Source: Volutella citrinella
Lineage: Eukaryota; Ascomycota; Sordariomycetes; Hypocreales; Nectriaceae
Reading direction: 5' to 3'
Assembly: GCA_034401135.1 (NCBI GenBank)
Contig: JAWZSP010000001.1
Location: 2,790,001-2,854,000 of the forward strand
DNA length: 64,000 nucleotides
The first letter of the stretch is position 1, and each line of letters begins with the position of its first letter. Shown here one piece after another: positions 11,923-23,700 of this stretch. The position numbers and the translations under genes are program-made. Below the pieces are notes generated by a model, which did no database searches, had not been told where the DNA came from, and saw only the letters and a program-made list of their open reading frames with translations.

Positions 11923-13434
11923 ATGCCCAACATCGACTTGGCCATGGCGCGCAGCCTGCGCCCTAGCACATGGGAGATACTGAGGGACAGCGTCGCCAGG
12001 AGCGTCGCCATGAACATCGCCGAGAGAGACATCATCGGCGACACCTCCAGCAAGGCCAAGTCTGTGGCGAACACCTTCTCGAGCTGGGACAACTGCATGG
12101 CCGAGGCGTACTGCAAGTAGGTTCAATGCTGTCGCGCCGCCCTCCCTCGAAAGCCTAGCTAACCATTCATCCGTAGATGGCCCGTCATTGCCGTCATTGT
12201 CATCGGCGGTCTCATCATTTTCAGCATCGTATGGTGCATCATCCGCTGCTGCTGCTGCGGCCTCTCGTGCTGCTGTAGCTGTTGCCAGTGCTTGAAATGC
12301 TGCGGCAACTGCTGCGGATGCTGCGACCCGCCAAAGGGATCTTCTCCCAAGCATCTCGACGACCCTTATGCCGCCCCGACTGCCCATCATGGCTACCGGA
12401 CAGAGCCTCCCATGCAGGCGCCCGCCCAGCCCCAGCCCCAGCCCTTTGCCCCCACCGCCGCCCATGCCGAGCCGCCCCAGTATGCCGAATTCGAGACCAC
12501 CAAGCGCAACTCTGACGCGCTGCCGCAAATGCCCAGCTGGGAAGGCTCCAACTCCAAGAAGGTCATGGACGACTCGGTTGAGATGCAGAATCTCAAGACG
12601 TCGGACCAACAGTCGGGTGTCATGAACGCCGCAGCCCTGAGCCACGCCAGCAACCTCGCCCAGAGCCGAAACGCCGGGTACACCAAGGGCGGCAACTCGA
12701 GCGGATATGCGAACCAGAGCGACCAGGGCCCCGAATCATACTCTCCCATCGATCAGCAGGGGTACCGCTACAACACCGGCGCCAACAACGGCTACAGCTC
12801 TCCTGGTAATGGCTACAGCTCTCCTGGCAACGGTTACACCTCTCCTAGCAACGGCGGCTATGGCTCCGATCAGACATACGCTGCTGCAGGTGCTGGCCGC
12901 AGCAATGCTGGTCAGTATAACAATGGACAGACGCCTGCCGCCAACGGCTACAACCAGTACGACAACCAGTACGACAGCGGCTACAATAACCCAACGTCCC
13001 CCACCGGCCAAGGATATGGTGCCAGAAACTCTCCCGCTCCCAGGCGGACTCCAGCTCCCCAGGACGACTATGGCTACGGCGCTCCCAGCCGATCCCCTGC
13101 GCCTGCCTCCAACTACGGCTACGGACAAGGCCCCAGCCGATCTCCGGCTCCTCAAGGCGACTACGGCTACAACCGCGCCCCGGCGCACTCCCCCGCTCCT
13201 CAGAACGACTACGCCTATGGCCAGTCCTCGTACGGCCAGCGAACATATTCGCCCGCGCCAGAGGCCAGCTACGGCTCCAGGCCCGCTCCTCAGCGCCAAA
13301 ACTACCCCGAGCCTCCCCAGTCACCCATCAACAACAACTCGGGCTTCGACTTCACCTCGGGCTATTCGCGGCCGCAGCAGCAGTCCCCCGCCCCTCAGCA
13401 GCCTTATCCGGGATACAAGTCTTATAACCCTTGA
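11923..13434 (+). CDS. fibroin-3-related membrane protein
   Basis: There are two exons, 11923-12116 and 12177-13434, with a 60-nt intron (GTAGGT...CGTAG) splitting a Lys codon; the product is 483 residues. Residues 1-65 form an N-terminal domain (start MPNIDLAMARSLRPSTWEIL). A transmembrane helix (about 66-84, WPVIAVIVIGGLIIFSIVWC) is followed directly by a cluster of 17 Cys within about 31 residues. The remaining ~380 residues are disordered and repetitive: three tandem GYSSPGN-like units, then SPAP-x-DYGYG-like units rich in Gly, Tyr, Ser and Pro. This layout is that of proteins annotated as fibroin-3 related in filamentous ascomycetes. Their function is unknown; the juxtamembrane Cys cluster suggests palmitoylation or metal binding (inference). 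Confidence 0.85.
12780..12863 (+). repeat. in-gene tandem repeat (NGYSSPG units)
   Basis: Three consecutive 21-bp units encode NGYSSPG, NGYSSPG and NGYTSPS. They sit inside the disordered tail of the fibroin-3-like protein and are candidates for length variation between strains. Confidence 0.7.
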
Positions 13435-14182
13435 GGTTCTGTATGTCAGCCAGCGCATGCTGAAGTTTTTGATGATTCAGGTTTGGGGCACATGGGTTGT
13501 TACATTACTCGGGAGTTTTTTGACTGGGTCACATGGCGTTGAGTCTCGTTCACGATCAGGTATGGGTGGTACAGAAAGGATTTCCGTTTTCTTTTTGGAC
13601 ATTTGCTCGTCGTTCTTCAGCGGCCATCTATTTGGGTACGCCGCTTTTATTTCTTGAGAAGCACATGTCTCCAAACCTTGGACACAGCTCGCCTCTCCTC
13701 CTCCCACCATCTAGTTGAGATATTCAAGCTCCTGGGACTGGAGGTTCCATCTTTTTTCGGCTCAGTTTAACACTTGGAAAAGGGACCACGGCGCATGTAC
13801 ATTGGACAGCATACTGAGCAGCCCATGCAAATATGGAAGATAGAGCCCCTTTCATTTGCTCCAGCCAAGGGGGGTCTGGCATGTCTAGTAATAATGTTCA
13901 ATGCCACTCGATGATAAATATTGGTCCAGTCCGGCCTCAAGCGCATACACAGTTGTTAGCAGACGCCCGGCTACGAGGCCCGAACAGAACAGAAAGAATT
14001 CGGTACTCCTGGTTAAATTTTTTACGGTGCATGGTAGGGCAGGCTAATTCGCATGGAAAGTAAAAGCGGTACAAGATTGATGCACATGTAAGTGTCGTCT
14101 AGAACAATGAATATCCACAGCGCCGAGCAAAAAAAGGACAGAAAGTAAGAAAGGCCAGGCAACAACGATGCTATGTATGCTT
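13435..14182. other. convergent 3' intergenic region
   Basis: This lies between the 3' ends of the fibroin-3-like gene and the STIMATE-type gene. No gene is supported; it probably holds both 3' UTRs. Confidence 0.6.
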
Positions 14183-15337
14183 CTACTCCTTGGGAAATAA
14201 TTCGGGGTTGAGTTTGCCCTGCTCATTACGGGCACTGGAGCTGCTGCCAATGATGGTCCGGTCATCGCCATCCAAGTGAGGGTCGTACTCGACCGTGTCC
14301 TTACTCTGGGGCCTGGATGCCTTGGCAGTTGCGTCGTCATCGCTGTCACTCCCGCTCTCGTGCTCAACGAGCCTGAAGCGCGAGGCCTCGTCATTGTCGT
14401 CGCTGTATCTCCTCCTCGCGCGGTCTTGTGAGTCATCAGTGCTGATTGGCTCGTGGGCTGGTTCCTGAAGCTTGATGAAGGAATCGATGATGTAGTACTG
14501 AAGAGCGTTCATGATGAGTGGGAAAATCATCATGACAAACGCAATCTGGAGCTTCTCGTTGCCCTCGGTCCAGCCAAGAGCCCAGTCGCCGACCTTGGAG
14601 ATCCAGGGGAAAATGAGGAAGATGATGAGAACACAGATCTTCATGCCGAATAGACCACCAAAGTAGATGACGGACTGCTTTAACCACCACCATGCGTTTG
14701 GCGGGCGGCCGTAGTTGCCCGACTGAACCGACTCGGGCGGGTTGCCCAAAGGAGTGTAACGGACCAGCCCGGTAATGATCCGAAGGAGAACGAGGAGAAT
14801 AGGGATGCCAATGGTAGTCTAGTGGAGCGGGTCAGCAAAGGAATCTAGGTGTTGCTTCGGGGCTGTCCTTACATCAATGGCGAGATTAAGAAGATAGAAT
14901 GAACAAGGGTTGGGGACGTATTTGTCGTCGTCGGACCTGGTCATCATGGCCGAGGCAGTGGGATCAACCTGGACGGAGAAGCGGCCGCTAGTCAACATGG
15001 ACATGAAGACATTGGCAATGTGCACGAGGACAGATCCAAAGACCTGCTTGGACACGTCGAAGAACCAGATCTTGACCGGCCGTTGCGGCCGCTCCCTCCA
15101 CCGCTTGTAGACGAGAGACATCAAGGCCAGTCCTCCCAGAGCGGCCTGGACGATGAGAGCAAACGACCCGAGCAGGCGGCACTCGCCCTCCGGGGCCTCG
15201 CCCTCGTATATGGAGCCCGAGGGCACAGCCGAGGCGACGGCGGTGGCCATGTTAACAGCCGTCTGGACCGCGGTTGGGGCGACGGCTATCAAGGCATCAC
15301 TGGCGACGGCGGATTCGAGACCCGGCGGAGGGTGCAT
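14183..15337 (-). CDS. STIMATE-type vacuolar membrane protein
   Basis: There are two minus-strand exons, 15337-14873 and 14818-14183, joined in phase 0 over a 54-nt intron (GTAAGG...ACTAG); the product is 366 residues. The spliced joint reads NLAID-TTIGIPILLVLLRII, restoring a membrane helix. The protein has several transmembrane segments, including ones around LLGSFALIVQAALGGLALMSLVYK and MKICVLIIFLIFP, and an acidic, Ser-rich C-terminal tail. The region from the Cys before LLGSFA through the WWWLKQS block matches the STIMATE (TMEM110-like) family, annotated in fungi as vacuolar membrane proteins. In animals the relative acts at ER-plasma membrane contacts with STIM1; fungi lack STIM1, so the role here is open. 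The start is placed at MHPPPGL; the frame is open further upstream. Confidence 0.83.
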
Positions 15338-16034
15338 GGATAGAGCGGGAACGGGATCGTTGGGATACGGCGCAGGCGGCACTCGGAAAGGACACGAAGA
15401 CGGAGAAGCAGACGAGACGCGTTTTGCTGTGCTGATAGGAAATAGAACGGTGAGGATGCAGGATCGGCGGGTTGCAGCTTGAGAGTCTCCTGGGCGGATA
15501 AGTCGGGGCGATGTTTCAGATGGGTTGGAAGAATGAGAGGAGCCAGCCGAGAGATTGGAAGAGAAAGTGGCCACGAGCGAGAGGTGTCAAAATGGATCAA
15601 ATAGGGGCCGGCAGCGGTTGCACGTGAAGCAGAAAAAGAGCCAGATGTCCCATTAAGAAGGTTGGGTTGAGCGCGAGGGTAAGAAGCGGATGGGGGGAGC
15701 CGAAGTGACTGATGTGGTAGTAGGCAGCGGCTGTGGCTTGTTTTACATCACCAGGCCAGAATCGCTGATGTGCGGCTGACCCAGCTGTGCTGAGCCACAC
15801 TCCCCACACGGACCCACCCTTCCGAGCAACTGCGCCCCCTGACAGATGGAAGTTGCTGTCTCTGTCAGCCACACGTGGCTCAACTCGCTCCTCGCCGGTT
15901 CAACGTACCTCCAAGCTCCGTGCTTTGGGAAAAAGTCGTCGCTCGCTCGTTCCGGTTCGTGTGACGCCCTAGACGACGACCGACCTGTTGGACAACCACG
16001 ACTCCCAATCCGCCCTGCCTACACAGCCCCCAGC
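15338..16034. other. divergent promoter region
   Basis: About 700 bp separate the STIMATE-type gene (minus) from the mitoribosomal gene (plus). No further gene is visible. It should contain both promoters. Confidence 0.55.
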
Positions 16035-17038
16035 ATGTTTCGCCCGCGACTAAGGGCTCCGCGCCTGGCCGCTGGCCTCGGCCTGCGCGCCTCCGTCAAT
16101 GCCCGCCGCTCCATCCACCACGTCCCCGAGCTGCAGCACGACTTCTCCCAGGGCGTCCCGAACCTCATGAGCCCGGCTGGCTTCAACCTCGCCTGGACCG
16201 AGTACATGAAGCTCATGGTTGAGAAGCTCAATGCCCTCACTGTCGGTACGTCGCTCTGCGGTTTGGCGCCTTCAATGGCTCCTCGCCACCCCTCGCCCGC
16301 CCGGGGACGTCCTTGAACGGGTGTCCACGGGGCCATCACGCAATGCCCTTCTTTGCATGCGCCGCCCTCTCAGTCACCCAGCTAACCTCCAATCGCCTCG
16401 CAGGCACCGAGCTCGAGGACAAGGACACCAAGAGCATCTCCATCATGACCGCCCGCGAGCCCAACCAAGCGCCCATCTTCAACTACGCCTCCATGGCCCA
16501 CAACAACCACTTCTTCTTCCAGGGCATCTCCCCCACCGGCACCCCCATGCCCGAGGCCCTCCAGAAGGAGCTCGAGGCCTCCTTCTCCTCCATCGAGACC
16601 CTCCGCCGCGAGTTCGTCATCACCGCCTCCGCCATGTTCGGCCCGGGTTTCCTCTGGCTCGTCAAGACCGGCCCCGGCGACTACCGCCTGCTGCCCACCT
16701 ACCTCGCCGGCTCGCCCTACCCCGGCGCCCACTGGCGCGCCCAGGCGTCCGACATGACCACCCTCGGCAAGGACGGCTCCGCCAAGAACTACTTCCGCAG
16801 CCAGGCAGCCGGCGCCCGCAAGCGCGATGGCGACCTGCCCCCCGGCGGCATCGAGCTCGAGCCCCTCCTGTGCCTCAACACCTGGGAGCACGCCTGGCTC
16901 CTCGACTGGGGCGTCGGTGCCAGTGGCATGGGCGGCAAGACCGCCTATGCCGAGTCGTGGTGGAACCTGATTGACTGGGAGAAGGTGGCCAACCGATCAG
17001 GCGTGCTACGCCCCGACTTCAAGTCGGCGTCGGAATAA
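16035..17038 (+). CDS. mitochondrial small ribosomal subunit protein, SOD-like (mS42/mS43 class)
   Basis: There are two exons, 16035-16245 and 16404-17038, with a 158-nt intron (GTACGT...CGCAG) splitting a Gly codon; the product is 281 residues. The N-terminus (MFRPRLRAPRLAAGLGLRAS) is Arg/Ala-rich without acids, a good mitochondrial presequence. The rest follows the Fe/Mn superoxide dismutase fold: HNNHFFF (103-108) matches the N-terminal half, and LNTWEHAWLLDWG (about 228-240) the C-terminal signature. In active enzymes the last motif starts with a metal-binding Asp; here it is Asn229. That fits the fungal mitoribosomal proteins Rsm26 (mS42) and Mrp1 (mS43), which kept the fold but not the activity. 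Which of the two this is cannot be settled by eye. Confidence 0.83.
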
Positions 17039-18163
17039 GCGGCACGGGAGTGTGTCCGCAGATGTGATGCTTTTCGCCCGGATGAAGGGGTGGCAAATGA
17101 ATGGGAGGAATTTGGCGACAGGAGCACGAAGCGCTTGGATGGCGGGAAACCGCAGCGCCTGTAAGATACTTGTACATTGCATATACAGGTGGGAAAATGT
17201 ACCATGTTCTGTAATTGTGTAGTGAATATCACCAATCGAGTTATATCTTGGTCTGCCGTGCCCGGTTTCACGACTCGTGCCACAGTCAGGGCAAATCCTC
17301 GTTCACTTGCGACTTGATGCATGTCCACACAGCTATACAACATTGGGGTTTCTAGCTACCTACCTATGGATCAGCAACTTGGAGCCATCACTGGTCATCA
17401 CGTTCTGTTTTGTTCATCAGATCATTATCCCAGCCAGAACCCAATACACGCACCAGAGCTTGATCATCAGTCGTGGGAACCAGGCTCGGTACTCATTCAT
17501 CCCCTTAACTAGGTACACATATACTTCGTTACCCTTTCAAACCACGTCCCTCTCTAACAAACAAATTAAATCCGGGCCGTACATAGGCAGCCATCACGTG
17601 TCTACCCTACATCATCTTCCATGGCAAATCCAGGATTACAAGAGCGAGTCCTCACCACTGCCACGAACAATATTGCATCAAGTTCATAGTTTGCCATAAT
17701 AAATTGCCATTTTATTTAATCCTCCCGGCCGTTCCAGAGGTCTCTGGACAGAATACTAATCCTAGACCCAAATATCAAGAAAACTGCCTAAAATGAGGCG
17801 TGGTATCCAAGTCGTGACATCCCCTCAAGAGAGTGTGCATGCAGCTGTGATTTGGTATAATACTCCCGTGACCGTAGCGACCCAAGTGGAACGCGGTAAA
17901 CAAATGCCAAAAAAACAGACCCGAAAAAAAGCTATAATCATCCGCTATGTTGTGCATCCCGCGAGAGAGCCATAGTCACTTTCTGTATATCTGTCGTTGC
18001 GAATCCTGAACTGCCCCAAATCGGACAAGAGAGATAAATAAAAACAAGACAAATGAAAATACCGGGAAAAAGAGGAGACGGGGGGGGATAGTCCAATGAG
18101 CCAATGTAAGGAGTGTATGCAAATCAGGTAGTGACTAGTATGAGAGGGCTGCAGGTCCGGCGT
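17039..18163. other. convergent 3' intergenic region
   Basis: About 1.1 kb, fairly AT-rich, lies between two 3' ends. No gene is supported. The stretch 18,000-18,100 contains A-rich and G-rich runs. Confidence 0.55.
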
Positions 18164-20759
18164 CTAGATCATGTTGCCATTGACACTGATCTCGAAGCCC
18201 TCTCCCTTTTGCTTCAGTGCTTTGGCAAGCATCAGCTCTCGCATCCAATCGATACGGTCGTCACGGTTCTTGACAGCAAAGTGGTGCGTCTTGCCAGTAC
18301 CGTTGACGCCTTCGGCTGGATTGCCGCCTGCGGCGTGGAGGGCGCTCTCCCGCTTGCGAAGTCGTGCAGTGTTCTTGTCCTGGGGGATAAGCTGGAAGGC
18401 AAAGGCCCCAACGGGGTCGCTCTTCTCCCGGTGGTGAGTGAGGTGCACGGCCTTGAAAGCAGCACTGAGCTTGGACGACGATGCCACGCTGGAGCACGCA
18501 ATGGCGTAGTCATCGATGTCAACATACTCAAGCGTGCGGTCCATCTGGTTGGAATCCTTGTGCATGTTGAGACGCGTGCCCTTGATGGTGAAGTAGCCGT
18601 CCTGCCACTCATGTCGAAGCATGCGGGTCTTGCGCTTCTTCATGGGGCCTTGGTGGGTGATGCCGTTGGCGGTCGCCACTGGGGTCGCACCATTTTGCTG
18701 GGCGAGGGAGCCCATCGGCGGAATGGCCTTCTCAAAGTTGGTGCGCTCGACTGGGGACCAGGGATAGTTGACTCGCGGTGGGGCCTGGAGCTGCTGCTGA
18801 GGTCGAGAAACCTGAGGGGATTTCTGGGGTGAGGCATCCCTCGACGGATAGACTGTGGCAATGGTCCGGTGCTCGTCCAGAGAAGGCATCACGGGGAAGG
18901 ACGGACGACGGGCAGAAGTGCGAGACTGGCATCGAGGAGGAGTAGGGTTACTGCCCGGAGAGGCGCGATAGCTCATGTCTGGAGGCACGGATTGAGAAAC
19001 ATCGCGAGAGACAGGGCCCACGGGAACAGCAGTGACGGGCACGTCCATCTCGGAGAAGGGAGTACCAAATCGATACGGGTTCTGGGGTGTTTCCAAGTCA
19101 GGGGAGAGCGGGTCTGCCTTCTCCATGGCATACGGAGCGAAGCTGCTCCGTTGCACGGGTAGTTTATGCTGTGCTTGCTGCTGTGAAGGCACGGGCGCGG
19201 CACTGGCAGCACGGGCAGGAGGTGCCATACGCGGCGGCTGGGGCTTCCCGGGGATCGCAAGCTTCGGGAGATTGCGAAGGCCTTGGTGAGGGGGTTTGGC
19301 GGCTGGGTTGGCTTCAAAGGGAGGCGTCGGGGGAACCTGGTTCTCGGCATCTCGAAGCTGCCACTGTTGGAAGCTGAGGAACTGGCGGACATTGTCTTGG
19401 GGATCCTGCAGCTGAAGGTTGCGCAGAGTCGCCTCCCTGAGGTACTGAAGCGGAGGCATCTCCCCGGGGCCAAGGACGTCAGACGAAGCCACCACGGAGG
19501 GCACCGCGTCCGAGACTGGGCGTCGAGTCTCGATGGGGTCAAGGGCTCTAGCCGTCTCTGGGTTGCCGGCGTCGCCAATCATGACGGTGCCGGACTGGCT
19601 CATGTCCACATTGGGATGCTCCTTCTTGAAGGCGCGGATGAGAGCTTGCTGCTTCTTCCACTTGGAGCAGTTCTCGCCCTTGGAGCACTGATGGGGCTTG
19701 GGAATGACTTGCTCAATGCCAATGATGGATACTGACTCCATGGGGGTGATCTCGTCTGACTGGTTGGGCCTCTGTCGCCTTATACTGGGCTTCCTCCGTG
19801 GCTTTGGCTCGGTGCTCCCCCTTCCTCGCGTCTCCCTCTTCGCCTCTGCGCTTGGGGCATCTTCAATTGGGGTCTCGGGCCTGGGAGATGGCGGTCGGCT
19901 GTCCCTCAGTGCCTGGATCTGGTGCCAGACCTTGGTCCGGATACCGAACGATTGTATATCAAGCTCCCGTAGATCCTCAAATTTCAAGGTAATCAAGATG
20001 GCGCCGTTGATGTCATTTTCGATGAAGCGATCTGCCGTAGCTTGCTCAATGCCAGCATTAAGCATTGCCTGCGCGACCATCTCCGTGGTCCATGACACCA
20101 GCTTCGTTGTGTCTAGCTCCGCCCGTGTGTATTGGAACGGGCTGTTACGGCGAGGGGCGATGGGGAGGGGAGGCTGTTGCTGTTGAATGAAGAAGTCGGC
20201 GATGTTTCGAGGTGCTTTCGGGGTAATGGGTGACAGGGTCAGAATGACGTCCTCCTCATACTGTGAAGGGTCTGTCGAACTGCGAAACAAGTGCGGCCCT
20301 CTCGGTCCTTCAACCTGCTTAGGGGAGTATTCGATGGCAACTTCCTGGCTCCTACTTGACCGGGGCGTGGGGGCCTCATCATAAGAGGATATGGTTGTGA
20401 AACTGGGCTGGCCAGCCTGCATTGGCAAGTTAGCGGCCAAGGGCCAACAACACGACGATAGATTGATATGCAGCACATACAGATTGAACACTCAGGCGAG
20501 GGGAGTTGTCCTCTTCGTCAGTAATGATCTCCTCATCATCCCAGTCGGTATCGACGAATTCGGTAGCCACCGATGTCGGTCTCTGAAGTTGGGAGTCGTT
20601 CTTTAGGCTGAAGAATGTGTCTCTTGGGGCGGGCTTTTGACGCATTTCTTGGTACGTCCGGGGCTCACCGGCCTGGAAGTACGTGTACTCCTAAAACAAA
20701 GAGATGAATTAGCATCGTATGCTCCCGAAGGGGAATTTGCCTCGGGCAAGACTTACCAT
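18164..20759 (-). CDS. SAM and PH domain protein
   Basis: Minus-strand exons are 20759-20757 (only the ATG), 20690-20481 and 20416-18164; introns are 66 nt (GTAAGT...TTTTAG) and 64 nt (GTATGT...TGCAG), both phase 0, giving 821 residues. A SAM domain lies at about 172-244 (from LDTTKLVSWTTEMVAQAML to VWHQIQALR). A PH domain lies at about 673-803, split by a charged insert. Between them is a long Pro/Ser-rich disordered region, and an MKKRKTR basic stretch precedes the PH domain. The combination suggests a cortical scaffold that binds lipids and partner proteins, loosely like yeast Boi1/Boi2, but no SH3 domain is evident. The start is uncertain: the frame before the ATG is also open after a good acceptor at about 20,894, so one more upstream coding exon is possible. 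Confidence 0.82.
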
Positions 20760-23700
20760 GATCCCAGAATGGAAGCCAGCGAGTCGGTGTCCTCGGTGGG
20801 AGCTCTTCGCTTCGGCAGTTTCGTTCTCTCGTTCAAGTTGGCTCGCCGTTGCCGGCGCTGAATACTCTAGGTATACGATGTGTGTTCCAATAATCTGTAA
20901 AAGGAAAAAGAGGGTAAACTCATGAAGCAATATCAAGAGTACAGAGGTCGCAAACTTGGGAGGAGGGGGTGTCGGGGCGCGGGCGGGCGGTTGCGGGACG
21001 TTATGTATGCACTATATCAGGGTGTGGTGGTGGCCATACTCGCCAGACAGGGTGCTCTCTCGGCTGTCCGAGAGACAAGAATAGACGGCTAGAGTGACTG
21101 GTTGGGCAAGGACGAGGACCTAGCCCCGAGATCCCAGTTCCCTGCCATCCTCGAGGAGTGCAGGGCATGGGGGTGGCAGGACATCACACCGGCACAGCAG
21201 AAAGAGCACTAACACCCACAAACGTACAGGAGGCAGTTGACCGGGGCCGGTTGGGCTGGAAGGCTGGCGACGAACATCATCATTGGCGCCCGGGGCAACA
21301 AGGCCGGAAGGATGGAGTCAGAGACATCGTGGCGCGTGGCGCCAGCCTCGAGAAAGCTGTTGGACGCATGGCGAGATGGCCGCGTCCCGCTTTGCCGACC
21401 TGCAGGGCCGGTCACGCCCGCCCTTGTGAGGAGGTGACCTGTCTGAAGGCGCAAGATGCAGCGTGCTGGATGGAAGGAGAAGCAAGACCGCCATGTCTTG
21501 GGGCATCTCGCCGCTATCATTGGCTGACAGGGTTTGGTCCCGTCAAATATAGTAACGTCTAAGCGCCGAGATGCACTTTATAGTCGTCTGATTGGTCGCG
21601 GGTTGATGCTTGAGTGCTCACGGCTACCCCTGTTGCCAGCGCCCCATGTTGATTGCCCCCTCTTTTTTTTGGTGCCTCCGCTTGTCTGCAGCGACAGGGG
21701 GGTGCTCACAGACGGTGACAGACTTGCTCCCGTTAGGAAGAGGAGGGCGAGACTTCTGCATGTCTGCAGAGAAATAAGGGAACGGGGGTGTTTCTTTGTT
21801 TGACTTGGTTGATCGGAGTTGTCACAATGTGACGAAGACTCGCAATGCTGCTACCATCATTGCGGCGGGGGTGACCCCCGAGCAGCGATCCCCTCCCCCC
21901 TGCACGCACACAACCCTCGAGTGCGTGGAAGTCACTCATCATGGCGAACACGGAGTCTGTGACGGATGGCAGCTGTGCCATCACACGCTCCCAGCCTCTA
22001 GGCGAGATAGATAAAGTGCCGTGGGCCCTGAATAAATGCTTCATCCGGCAATCATAAAATTATTCTGCCGGGCGAGCTGGCCAGGCCAATGCCGTTATTT
22101 TCGGACTCGGCTTTGGTCAATGTAGCCAGGTGACCCACCAATGCCTCGTATCAGTTGAGACCGAGTACGCGACTGCCGTCAATTGAGCTCGGAGGATCAT
22201 TGAGCATCTGTTGTCAACGCGCAACGTGCTTGTCTGGTGTTGGCCATCTGCCGTAGCTTCTTCGAGAGGAGCCAGCTGCATCGTATGTTTCCTCGCGCTT
22301 CCCCTGCTTGTTTTCTCTCGATGTGATCTGGTGTTGTCGCTGTATCCATGCTCTGTCCCTGCCGAGAAAGTGATAGCCCCCACTGTCTGTGAGGCCCTCC
22401 GTTCCTGTGCCGTGAAGTGGTCTGCTGCCACACTACACAGCCTGAGGAGGCCCTGCGTCGATGTTCGCCCCTCCCGGCAACCGGCGTCGATTCGACTGCC
22501 TGTAGCCATAGCGCCCTTGCCGACTTTTAACCAATCACTCCCATCAATGAGCACAATTCATGGACAAGGTGATGATAGTCCGCCCGGCTCGCGCGGGGTG
22601 TGACTGGACCGGGCCGCTTCCCTTGCCATCACAAGGACATTGTCAAATCAGCCACCTCTCATCACCCGCGCGGGCTACCTCTGAATCTGGCATCTGGCTC
22701 GCCTCAAGGCTTCAAAACGAAAGACATCCGGGGCGGTCAGTTCTCTCCCTGCTCTCTTGTGCGACTCTGTCGTATTTCGTGATCGAGCGCTATGCTCCGA
22801 ACCCAGACGAATTCTTCCGGCCTGGTCAGGGTCTTCCGACCTGGTTAGGGTCCCTAAACGCACCGGTGGACGCCTGTTCGGCCTTGTGAAAGCGGTCAGC
22901 CGAGCTCTTGAATAGATACTCCAGGCAGTGGAGCCGTGGAGGTGCGCGGCTGGTGTAGAGCGACGATCTAAAGGGCTTGAACATCCTTGCTGATCACATT
23001 GGGGGGCTGCACTAACCCTACTAGCGACTTGAACACTTTCCTTCCAAGTCCCTCGTGGCGCTGGTTGGTGGTTCGACGTTTTGGCGTCCTTGAAGCCCTG
23101 TGTTGCTAGGCTGAGGAAGTCCAAGTGGTGTGTACTCCTCTTCTCCATCCACCCGCTCCGCACCCTTCACCGTGATTGAGGCACAATATGGGAGATGAAT
23201 CTTATCAAATGGGCGGGGGAAGTGTGATTCGGCTGGTGGTGTCCTACACAAGCCCATGAATTCGGACGTCCCTGAACGCCGCAATGAGGGTGGAGGGCTT
23301 TCGGTGGAGGTTGGTCGGTGAGGCTGTAAGTGGGTAGCAACGGACCAACCTTCTGCTGCCTCGAAATCACAGATGAAAGATGCGACGTGACACTGGGTGA
23401 AGTGCACACAGGAGATCTGCGGGGTTGGAGGTGGCACGGGCTTCGGTGGTGTAGCACAGCAGCAGCCCGCTGCAATGCAGGCTAAGGGACCTACCTAAGG
23501 TAGCTCTTGCCACACACGGCAGGGCCATGGCACGGAAACACCACCTCAAGTACCGTACAGTGCGGCGCAACTGCAAGCCACATGGGGTGGGGTGGGAGTT
23601 CGCGGCCTGCGGGCGTGCAGCCGTGCAGCCCCGCACCGTTCTGGCGCAAACTGTGCTCACACTGTCAGTCCGCCGCCACCACCTCACACTTGTGGCCCAT

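Noticed and set aside
12707..13657. Plus-strand 316-codon frame, and long minus-strand frames, over the fibroin-3-like gene
   Set aside because: These are shadows of a repetitive, GC-rich coding sequence; the family match is in the other frame.
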